NCBI GenBank assembly: GCA_964625865.1
Contig: CAZVEV010000222.1
Location: forward strand, 1 to 10,284
DNA: 10,284 nt
Origin: CAZVEV01 sp964625865
Lineage (GTDB): Bacteria; Planctomycetota; Phycisphaerae; SM23-33
Direction of reading: 5' to 3'
The position numbers and the translations under genes were made by a program. The notes under the pieces were generated by a model, which was given only the letters and a program-made list of their open reading frames with translations, searched no databases and was not told the DNA's origin. Below are positions 1 to 7,273 of this stretch, piece after piece (the stretch's first letter is position 1; each line of letters starts with the position of its first letter).

Positions 1-132
1 ACGACACCCAGACTAGAAACTCCAGGTTGCGGGGTTCTCCGACAGGCTCCTAGGAACAGAAGCCGAAAACCGCAAGAGCGAACCGCCTCGGTCAGCGAAG
101 CACGATGATGGCCCGTTCTTTCAGGGGGGACC

Positions 133-150
133 TCGATTCGCGTGAATCGA
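133..150. promoter_or_regulatory. Dyad TCGATTC-N4-GAATCGA, possible operator
   Basis: A perfect 7+7 inverted repeat with a GCGT centre lies about 200 bases before the chosen start of gene 1. The size and symmetry suit a dimeric DNA-binding regulator, but no regulator gene is in the window and no second copy was seen. It may also be chance. Confidence 0.25.
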
Positions 151-203
151 CCGGACACGCGGACTGTCAATTCGGTTGGGGCTCGGCAGGAGGACCGATG
201 CGT

Positions 204-232
204 TTGGCCTTGGCGACGGTTTCAACTATCAT
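204..232 (+). promoter_or_regulatory. Weak sigma70-like promoter candidate for gene 1
   Basis: TTGGCC, a 17-base spacer, then TATCAT (one mismatch to TATAAT). The -35 half is poor. If used, transcription would begin near 239, leaving a leader of about 115 bases before the ATG at 354. That would exclude the alternative ATG at 198. Confidence 0.25.
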
Positions 233-337
233 GGTTGGGTTATCCGTATACGCTGAGTTGACGTCTTGGCGGTGTGCGCCGTCCGTGAAGGACGGCACGA
301 CCGCGGCGGCCCGGACGGGACACTTGGCGCACGAACG

Positions 338-344
338 AAGGAAG
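338..344 (+). promoter_or_regulatory. Ribosome binding site for gene 1
   Basis: AAGGAAG sits nine bases before the ATG at 354. Together with the good signal peptide that begins there, it decides the start. A competing AGGAGG at 188-193 is only four bases from the ATG at 198. Confidence 0.55.
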
Positions 345-353
345 ACACGCACA

Positions 354-3300
354 ATGATCCACACACGCATCAAGGCCAAGAGATACTCGGCGGCGGCGAT
401 TGCATTGGCGGTGGCACTTTCGGCGGGACTGGCGGGCGGGGCTGAGTCCGTCAAGGGACGGTACGTTCGGGTCGACATTCCCGGCCGGGCCACGCTGTCG
501 CTGGCGGAGGTCCAGATCTTCAGCGGCAAGACAAACGTCGCCCGGAACTGCAAGACGGTCCAGTCCAGTATGGCTCACGGCGGCGTGCCCAGCCGGGCCG
601 TCGACGGGAACACCAACGGCGACTGGGGGTGCGGCAGCATCACGCATACGATCGAGAACACCGACACGCCGGCGTGGGAGGTCGACCTGGGCAAGGTGCA
701 GACAATCGACCGTATCGTCGTGTGGAACCGCACCGGCTACGAGAGCCGGCTGGACGGCTTCCGCGTGACCGTTCTCGACACCGGGCGCAAGGTCGTCTGC
801 GAGCAGACGCACGGCAAGGCGGGAACGGGCGCTACCACCTTGACGCCGGGGGCGTTCGCCAAGTCCAAAAGGGCGGGCAAGACACTCAAGCCCGTGGCGC
901 AGAACACCGCAACGGTCAGCCAGAGCAGATCTAAAGGGACGTCGCGCCCCCGTAAGGTTGTCAACACCAACTGGTACGTCAGGAAGGCTACGTGGTGGGA
1001 AACGATCCTCGCGTCGGCCGACGCGATGCACGACGAGGTCGTGAAGGTCCGGGCTGCAGCGCTGAAGGCTCGGGCGGCCGACCCGGCCGTGCAGAAGTTC
1101 GCGCCGGTCAAGGTCGCGCGGGCAGACGGCGACAACAAAGCCTGCACCTTCCAGGCCGACGTGACGGGCCTGAAGCGCGTGTTCCTGGGCGTCGACACCA
1201 GCGGCGTGCAGGTCAGTTTCACCAAGGTGCGCCTGGTCGGAGCCGACGGCCAGGCCGTGGCGCTGCCGGTCAGCGGCAGGGATTCGGTGGTCAGCGGCAC
1301 GTACGGAGCACGATTCCGCGCGGGCGCCCGCGGCGAGGACGGGTCGAGTTTTACGCTCCACAGCGGCGCGGTGGGTCTGGACCTGGAGGGCAAGTACGCA
1401 GCGATCGAGGGCACGTTCGTCCGGATCGGCCGCAACAGGAAGGCGTTCGCGGTGACGGTCGACGTCTCGCACCCGGCCGAGTTCGCCGGCGAGATTCCGG
1501 CGTGGCACAAGCACCTGGAGGGGCTGGTCCAGAAGGACTTCGCCAAAGACGCCCAGGCGGCCCGGGACATGGCGTTCGAGATCAGGAAGGCCCGGATCTA
1601 CCAGAAGCCGTGGCCCCGCGGGGACTACGCGGAGGTGGTCAGACGCTACGAGAGAATCGCCAGCGCGACCGTAAAGGCCCGCATCGGCGAGTTGGCCAAG
1701 ACCGCACGGACGGCCGCCGACGTCGGCAAGGCGCGCGAGTTGATGGTCCGCGGAGCCACCTGCGAGGCGCTGCTGGCGAGGGTCAAGTACGGCACGCGTC
1801 CACTGGTGATGGCCATCGAGGACCTGACCAGGACCTTCCCCAAGCAGTACACCAACGGCCCGAAGTACCTGGCCCGCGCCAAGCAGTACGAACAGACCCT
1901 GCCGAAGATCATCGCCGCGCTGAAGGCCGCCGACGTGTCGGTGGCCGACCAGGTCGAGGAGTACCTCGCGTTTCAGCGCAAGGCCCTGCTCGAAAACCCG
2001 CTGCTGACGTTCGACAAGCTCCTAATGACCAAGGGGAGCATCGGCCTGGCCACGAACTGGGGCGGCGCGAACAGGCTCGGCAGCGAGATGGTCACCCTGA
2101 GTCCCGTGGCGCCGGACGGCAAAGTCGAGACGATCTACAAGGGATCGGTCTCCAGCTTCGACCTGAGCTTCGACGCGAAAAAGGTCCTGTTCTCCGACGG
2201 GTCGAGAATCAAGGAGGTCAACGTTGACGGCACGGGCTTGCGGACGATCTCAAAGGGCGAGTCGCGATCCTACAACCCCTGTCGCCTGCCCGGCGGGAAG
2301 ATCATGTTCGTCTCGACCGCCTGCGAGCAGGCCGTCCCCTGCACCGGCGGCGGGGGCGTGGGCAACATGCACGTGATGAACGACGACGGCTCGGGCGAGC
2401 GCCGCATCACCTTCGACCAGGACCACAACTGGGACCCCTGCATGCTCGAGAACGGACGCGTGGTCTTCACGCGGTGGGAATACACCGACCTGCCCCACTA
2501 CTTCTCGCGCCTGCTGATGAGCATGAACCCGGATGGCACGGACCAGAAGGAGTACTACGGGTCCAGCTCGTACTGGCCCAATGCGATGTACTGGACACGT
2601 CCGATCCCCGGCGGGGCGGGCAAGGTCGTCTGCGTGATCTCCGGTCATCACGGCGTGTCCCGAATGGGCGAACTGCTGATCTTCGACCCGAGCAAGGGGC
2701 GCCACGAGGCCGACGGGGTTGTCCAGCGCATCCCGGGCTGGGGCCAGACCGTCGAGCCGATCATCAGGGACAACCTGGTGGGCAACTCGTGGCCTCGCTT
2801 CATCACGCCGTGGCCGCTGGCCGAGCCGGGCACGAACAAGGGGTCGGGCAAGTACTTCCTGGCCACGGTCAAGATGACGCCGAACGCCCCGTGGGGCCTG
2901 TACATCGTCGACGTATTCGACAACATGGTCCCGATCCTCACCGGCGACTACACCATGCCCACGCCCCTGCGCCCGCGCCCCGCTCCCCCGGTGGTTGCCG
3001 AGCGGATCGACCTGAAACGCAAGGACGCGGTGGTCTACCTGACCGACATCTACGTCGGCGGCGGGCTGAAGGGCTATCCCAAGGGCTCGGTCAAGGCCCT
3101 CCGCGTCGGCTCGCACCACTACCGCTATCCGGGCAACGGCGACACCGGCGCGTCGGCCTACGAAGGCGGGTGGGACTCGAAGATCATTCTCGGCACCGTG
3201 CCGGTCTACCAGGACGGGTCGGCCGTCTTCCAGGTGCCCGCAAACACCCCGATCTTCGTCCAGCCGCTGGACGCCGACGGCAAGAGCCTCCAGGTCATGC

Positions 3301-4763
3301 GGAGCTGGTTCACCGCCATGCCCGGCGAGAGGCTCATGTGCATCGGCTGCCACGAGTCCCAGAACACCGCCCCGCCGACGCGGATGACGATGGCCTCGCG
3401 CAAGACGCCCTCGCCGATCGCGCCCTGGTACGGGCCGGCGCGGGGCTTCAGTTACAATCGCGAAGTCCAGCCCGTGCTTGACCGCCGCTGTGCGGGCTGC
3501 CACAACGGCAAGCCGCGCAAGGACGGCAAGACCATTCCCGACCTCCGCGCGATGCGCCTCCACGAGGACTTCAAGGGCAGATACAGCCCGTCCTACATGG
3601 TGCTCCAGAAGTACGTGCGGCGTCCCGGGTTCGAGTCCGACTACCACCTGCCGAACCCCGCCGAATACCAGGCCGACACCAGCGCCCTGGTCCAGATGCT
3701 CAAGAAGGGGCATCCGTCTTCGCCTACCGGCTCCGACGCGACAGGCCACGTCAAGCTGACCCGCGAGGAGTGGGACAGGCTCTACACGTGGATCGACTTC
3801 AATGTCCCGTTCGCCGCCAACTGGCGCGAGAGCCACCGCCCCCCCAAGGACTCCCAGGTCCTCAAGCGCGCCAAGTACCTCAAGCTGTACGCCTCCATCA
3901 ATGACATGAACGAGAACCCGTTTGAGCTTCCTGAGATCGCAGAGTTCCAGCCGCCCGCGCCCGCGCCGGCCAGGCCGAAACCGGTCAAGCTCGACGGCTG
4001 GCCCCTCAGCCCGGCCGCCGCGGCGGAACTGCAGACCAAGACCCAACTTCCCGACCTCGAACTGGACCTCGGAGACGGGGTCACAATGAAGATGGTCCCC
4101 GTCCCGGCCGGGCGGTTCGTGATGGGCGAGACCACCGCCTTTGCCGACGAAAACACCGAGCGCGTCGTCGAGATCGCCAAGCCGTTCTACATCGCCCAGT
4201 TTGAGGTCACCAACGCCCAGTTCGCCCGGTTCGCCCCGGACCACGACAGCCGCTACATCGACGGGCGGGGCAAGGACCGCTCCAACCGCGGACGCCCGAT
4301 CAACGGGCCGAAGTACGCCGCCGTCCGAATGACGTGGAAGCAGGCGGCTGCGTTCTGCGAGTGGCTGTCGAAGAAGACGGGCCGGCGCTGCAGCCTGCCC
4401 ACCGAAGAGCAGTGGGAGTACGCCTGTCGCGCCGGCGCCGACGGCCCCCTGCCCCGGGCGCGCGGCGCCAGTTCGTCGATGCCGCCCGGCAGGGGCAAGT
4501 CCAACGCGTGGCGCATCAGCGACATGACCGAGAACGTCGCCGAGTGGACGGCCAGCACGTACGACCCCCGGGGCGCCGCACCGTTCCAGGACGCCGCCCT
4601 GGTCGCCGACACGCGCGTCGTCAGGGGCTCGACCTGGGACGACAAGGCGCGGATGGCCCCCACCATCTCGCGCTGGCGCTACCGCACGTGCCACCCCGTC
4701 TACAACGTGGGCTTCCGAGTCGTCTGCGACGTCCCACAGACGAAGGTCGTCGCCAAAGATTGA
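354..4763 (+). CDS. Secreted HzsA-like diheme cytochrome with discoidin and FGE-like domains
   Basis: Predicted exported 1469-residue protein. Domains in order: signal peptide 1-30 (KRYSAAAIALAVALSAGLAGGA); F5/8 type C (discoidin-like) about 36-150; an unassigned beta-rich domain about 255-375; a helical linker 376-548; a TolB-like beta-propeller from about 550 whose NPLLTFDKLL entry resembles the hydrazine synthase alpha-like family; heme motifs CIGCH 996-1000 and CAGCH 1046-1050; a cytochrome tail with H1098, H1120 and TWIDFNVP; a Pro/Ala linker; and an FGE/SUMF1-like domain 1237-1460. Cys663 (VPC), His691 (FDQDH) and heme-motif His1000 may match the zinc site of hydrazine synthase alpha. 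The residue four past His1000 is Asn; I recall the enzyme having a heme-ligating Tyr there. The FGE-like domain lacks the catalytic cysteine pair after RGS (1424-1426). Redox or electron-transfer role is inferred, substrate unknown; hydrazine synthesis is unlikely. Gene 2 follows after 62 bases. Confidence 0.85.
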   Translation: MIHTRIKAKRYSAAAIALAVALSAGLAGGAESVKGRYVRVDIPGRATLSLAEVQIFSGKTNVARNCKTVQSSMAHGGVPSRAVDGNTNGDWGCGSITHTIENTDTPAWEVDLGKVQTIDRIVVWNRTGYESRLDGFRVTVLDTGRKVVCEQTHGKAGTGATTLTPGAFAKSKRAGKTLKPVAQNTATVSQSRSKGTSRPRKVVNTNWYVRKATWWETILASADAMHDEVVKVRAAALKARAADPAVQKFAPVKVARADGDNKACTFQADVTGLKRVFLGVDTSGVQVSFTKVRLVGADGQAVALPVSGRDSVVSGTYGARFRAGARGEDGSSFTLHSGAVGLDLEGKYAAIEGTFVRIGRNRKAFAVTVDVSHPAEFAGEIPAWHKHLEGLVQKDFAKDAQAARDMAFEIRKARIYQKPWPRGDYAEVVRRYERIASATVKARIGELAKTARTAADVGKARELMVRGATCEALLARVKYGTRPLVMAIEDLTRTFPKQYTNGPKYLARAKQYEQTLPKIIAALKAADVSVADQVEEYLAFQRKALLENPLLTFDKLLMTKGSIGLATNWGGANRLGSEMVTLSPVAPDGKVETIYKGSVSSFDLSFDAKKVLFSDGSRIKEVNVDGTGLRTISKGESRSYNPCRLPGGKIMFVSTACEQAVPCTGGGGVGNMHVMNDDGSGERRITFDQDHNWDPCMLENGRVVFTRWEYTDLPHYFSRLLMSMNPDGTDQKEYYGSSSYWPNAMYWTRPIPGGAGKVVCVISGHHGVSRMGELLIFDPSKGRHEADGVVQRIPGWGQTVEPIIRDNLVGNSWPRFITPWPLAEPGTNKGSGKYFLATVKMTPNAPWGLYIVDVFDNMVPILTGDYTMPTPLRPRPAPPVVAERIDLKRKDAVVYLTDIYVGGGLKGYPKGSVKALRVGSHHYRYPGNGDTGASAYEGGWDSKIILGTVPVYQDGSAVFQVPANTPIFVQPLDADGKSLQVMRSWFTAMPGERLMCIGCHESQNTAPPTRMTMASRKTPSPIAPWYGPARGFSYNREVQPVLDRRCAGCHNGKPRKDGKTIPDLRAMRLHEDFKGRYSPSYMVLQKYVRRPGFESDYHLPNPAEYQADTSALVQMLKKGHPSSPTGSDATGHVKLTREEWDRLYTWIDFNVPFAANWRESHRPPKDSQVLKRAKYLKLYASINDMNENPFELPEIAEFQPPAPAPARPKPVKLDGWPLSPAAAAELQTKTQLPDLELDLGDGVTMKMVPVPAGRFVMGETTAFADENTERVVEIAKPFYIAQFEVTNAQFARFAPDHDSRYIDGRGKDRSNRGRPINGPKYAAVRMTWKQAAAFCEWLSKKTGRRCSLPTEEQWEYACRAGADGPLPRARGASSSMPPGRGKSNAWRISDMTENVAEWTASTYDPRGAAPFQDAALVADTRVVRGSTWDDKARMAPTISRWRYRTCHPVYNVGFRVVCDVPQTKVVAKD

Positions 4764-4813
4764 TCGCACGGCGCGCCGCGGGGGCCATGGTACGGTTCGA
4801 TTACGCGGGGGGC

Positions 4814-4819
4814 AGGAGA
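4814..4819 (+). promoter_or_regulatory. Ribosome binding site for gene 2
   Basis: AGGAGA lies six bases before the ATG at 4826. This favours 4826 over the in-frame ATG at 4787, which has no comparable site. Confidence 0.6.
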
Positions 4820-4825
4820 ACTCTC

Positions 4826-7123
4826 ATGGATGCGGCGGTCTCATTTCGCGGAGTTCTGGCAACTGGACTGATGTATCTTGTGGCGGCGGCAGCGCAGGGT
4901 GAGACCCCGCCGGGCAAGTTCGTCCTCGCAGCCGAAGACGAGGTGGGCGGACACTACTTCAGCCAGGTGATCCACGCTCCGACAATCGACGCGGTGGTCA
5001 CGTGGGGCACGCGCAGCCACAGCAAGCCGATCCGGGCGCACGAGACGCAGCACTTCCTGCCCGGGCGCAACGAGTGGATCAACGCCTGGCCGGAAGGCAA
5101 GGCGTCGGCGTGGTCGGGCAAGTTCAAGCGATGGCCGGACTGGAACATCTGCGCCCCGGTCGGGGAGTTCTACGAGCGCGACGGCGTGAAGATGCCTCGC
5201 CCCAACTCGTCGTTCCACCAGGTCTGCTGGGACGCCCACAACAAGCGGATCCTGTTCTACGTCGGGTCCCAGACGTTCTCCTACGAGCCGAAAGCCCGTC
5301 GCTGGACGCTGATCCACGGACCAGCCGCCACCGCCCAGCCGCCGGCGATGCTCATCTGGAGCAGCCTCTGCTACGACCCGGTCAACAGGCAGGTGCTCCT
5401 GTTCGGCGGCGGCGGGATCAACGCGCCGGATGGGCGCCCGCACACGTGGGCTATCGACGTGAAGACCGACGTGTGGCGAAAGCTGGACCTGACCGTCGAG
5501 CCGCCGGCGCGATGCAATTCGCGGATGGTCTACGACCGGCGAAACAAGGTGATCGTCCTGTTCGGCGGTGACGGCCAGGACTGCGGGCTGGCCGACACGT
5601 GGGTGTTCGACGTGACGAAGCAGCGCTGGGAGACGCGGACCCCGGCGCGCAGCCCGCATCCGCGGGCCTCGCATGCCCTGGCGTACCTCGACAAGTCCGG
5701 CCTGGTCCTGCTGGTCGGAGGGCGCCCCGTCTGCGACTATCGCCAAACCGCCAAACTCGCACGCCAGACGTGGGTCTACGACGCGGGGAACAGCACGTGG
5801 ACGCCCTTGGCCGTCGAGACGCCGGCGTTCCACTGGGCGTCGATGGAGAACCTGCCCGGCACCGACGAGGTGGTTCTGGTGACGGCACACAAGTACACCC
5901 ACGAACGCCGGACCTATCGCTTCCGCTACGACGCATCGATCCCGGCTGCCAGCCACCCGGGCGTCGGCCCCGGCACGACCATGCCCAAGACCGAACGGTC
6001 GGCCCGGTGGTACGCCGACGTGCCCCCCGCCGACCGGGCCTCCCATGCGAAGGTCCTGGCCAAACTGCCGGTCAACCGGTGGGCGGAGGTCAAGCCGCCG
6101 AAATCCACCGCCGGGCGAACGTGGGGCAGTGCCCTCTTCGACACCGACCGCGGCGTGGCGATGAAATGGGGCGGCGGACACAGCGGGTATCAGGGCACGG
6201 ATATGGCCTTCTACGACGTGGCGACTAACCGCTTTTCGATCGACCGGAGGGCCGCCTTCACGCCCGACCCGTTCGAGCGATGGGCCCGCCGGCCCGCCGG
6301 GCGGACGTTCTTCAACCAGCCCTGGACGCGCCACATGCGCCACACATGTGCGTACGATCCCGTGCGGAAGATCGGCGTGTTTACCGACTGCGGCGGGTCG
6401 AGTTTCTACAGCCGCGCCACCGGGAAGATGGTCAAACACACCTGGCTGTACGACCCGCAGCGGCGCCGCTGGCTCGAGCCGATCCGCCAGCCTTTCCCGG
6501 GCGGGGGCACGCATTCGCCCATCGTGATCCCCACGCCGACGGGCGTGCTGGCCTACCAGCACCTCCGCCTGTACGAGGCCGAGCACCTGTGGCGATTCGT
6601 CGGCGAGCGGGGCAAGCCGGAGACCTGGCGGTGGGAGGAAATCGCCATCGAGAGCAAAGACCGCCCGAGAAGGCACGAGCACATGACGATCGTATACGAC
6701 GCGAAGCGCGATCGGCTGGTGTTCCTCTCAACGGCCAAGGGCCATCGCAGCCGCAACCACCGCGGTGACGGGGCGCCGGAGTTGTGGTTCCTCGACATGA
6801 AGCGTCCGCGGTGGGCCAAGAACCCCACGCCCGCGCCCGGCGGGGTGAGCACGCGTGAGGCGGTCTACGTTCCCGAAGCCGATGCGATCCTGGCCTACGG
6901 GCCGACGAAGAAGGATGACCCGGTCTGGACGCGGGTCTACCTCTGCGCCGCCAACCGGTGGGTCGCCCTGCCGATCGAGACGCCGAAGTTCACCGTGCAC
7001 GAAGTCGCCCTGGAGTACGACCCGATTCACAAACTCGCCGTCCTGCTCTGGCCCCCCAGGTTCGAGCGCGACATCCGCCCACACCTGTTTAGGCTGGACA
7101 CGGCGACGCTCCCGACGAGGTGA
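4826..7123 (+). CDS. Secreted Kelch-repeat double beta-propeller protein
   Basis: Predicted exported 765-residue protein. The N-terminus (VLATGLMYLVAAAAQG, about 10-25) looks like a signal peptide with a weakly charged start. Nearly all the rest consists of Kelch-like blades of the form YDxxxxxVLLFGG...TWxYDxxxxxW: about 133-160, 176-217, 231-268, 281-325 and 335-368 in the first half, and 433-470, 506-549, 618-663, 677-712 and 726-758 in the second. A linker at about 370-430 separates what are probably two propellers. Clear hallmarks are LLFGGGG (191-197), VLFGGDG (244-250) and WGGGHSG (448-454). The fold is that of galactose-oxidase and Kelch families, usually binding or scaffolding. I could not identify a copper-radical active site. 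It probably shares a transcript with gene 1 and may act on the same extracellular ligand, which is inference. Length and blade count fit two six- or seven-bladed propellers. Confidence 0.8.
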   Translation: MDAAVSFRGVLATGLMYLVAAAAQGETPPGKFVLAAEDEVGGHYFSQVIHAPTIDAVVTWGTRSHSKPIRAHETQHFLPGRNEWINAWPEGKASAWSGKFKRWPDWNICAPVGEFYERDGVKMPRPNSSFHQVCWDAHNKRILFYVGSQTFSYEPKARRWTLIHGPAATAQPPAMLIWSSLCYDPVNRQVLLFGGGGINAPDGRPHTWAIDVKTDVWRKLDLTVEPPARCNSRMVYDRRNKVIVLFGGDGQDCGLADTWVFDVTKQRWETRTPARSPHPRASHALAYLDKSGLVLLVGGRPVCDYRQTAKLARQTWVYDAGNSTWTPLAVETPAFHWASMENLPGTDEVVLVTAHKYTHERRTYRFRYDASIPAASHPGVGPGTTMPKTERSARWYADVPPADRASHAKVLAKLPVNRWAEVKPPKSTAGRTWGSALFDTDRGVAMKWGGGHSGYQGTDMAFYDVATNRFSIDRRAAFTPDPFERWARRPAGRTFFNQPWTRHMRHTCAYDPVRKIGVFTDCGGSSFYSRATGKMVKHTWLYDPQRRRWLEPIRQPFPGGGTHSPIVIPTPTGVLAYQHLRLYEAEHLWRFVGERGKPETWRWEEIAIESKDRPRRHEHMTIVYDAKRDRLVFLSTAKGHRSRNHRGDGAPELWFLDMKRPRWAKNPTPAPGGVSTREAVYVPEADAILAYGPTKKDDPVWTRVYLCAANRWVALPIETPKFTVHEVALEYDPIHKLAVLLWPPRFERDIRPHLFRLDTATLPTR

Positions 7124-7182
7124 CCCTGCCGTGCCCTACATGACCCCTGACGGACCAACGCCGAGCCATGCGCCGGGTAGAC

Positions 7183-7242
7183 GAAAGCGGGTACAGGCAC
7201 GTCCTCGGCCTATGGCCTGCGGGCGAGCCAGTCCCCGTTTTC
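7183..7242. repeat. REP-like imperfect palindrome between convergent genes
   Basis: The left arm GAAAGCGGGTACAGGCAC (7183-7200) matches the reverse complement of the right arm GAGCCAGTCCCCGTTTTC (7225-7242) at 14 of 18 positions. The 24-base centre contains GGCC-TAT-GGCC. The right arm can also pair with 7247-7254 (CAGTCCCC with GGGGGCTG, one G-T pair). It sits in the 150-base gap between the stop codons of genes 2 and 3. From memory, similar GAAAACGGGGACTGGC phrases recur between genes in planctomycetes. A bidirectional terminator or transcript-stabilising role is possible, though no T-run follows on either strand. Confidence 0.6.
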
Positions 7243-7273
7243 AACTGGGGGCTGTCCGACGTGTGATGCCGGT

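Larger units (their letters stand above)
1..353. other. Leader region upstream of gene 1; no convincing gene
   Basis: The frame of gene 1 stays open upstream to position 105, so the N-terminus could be placed earlier. The translated stretch before 354 (rich in R, D, S, T) looks non-coding, and a better signal peptide begins at 354. Within the region are a 7+7 dyad (133-150), an AGGAGG (188-193) before an in-frame ATG at 198, a weak promoter-like pair (204-232) and a perfect 7-bp hairpin GCCGTCC/GGACGGC with a GTGAA loop (278-296) without a following T-run. Nothing recognisable was seen in 1-104 except a short TCCTAGGA palindrome. Confidence 0.5.

Noticed and set aside
354..4763. Identification of gene 1 as a true anammox hydrazine synthase subunit
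   Set aside because: The length, extra domains, Asn in place of the recalled ligand Tyr, and the absence of beta and gamma subunits or other anammox genes nearby argue against it.
2250..4769. Very long open frame (839 codons) on the minus strand opposite gene 1
   Set aside because: It is an antisense shadow of a GC-rich gene. The product is rich in R, G, A, V and H with no domain, and gene 1 is firmly coding there (heme motifs, FGE-like motifs).
4334..4825. Upstream extension of the gene 2 frame into gene 1
   Set aside because: It overlaps the FGE-like domain of gene 1 in another frame and encodes Arg-rich nonsense. The ribosome site and signal peptide place the start at 4826.
4841..6682. 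Open frame of 613 codons on the minus strand opposite gene 2
   Set aside because: Antisense shadow. The sense strand shows repeated Kelch motifs, and the antisense product has no recognisable domain or ribosome site.
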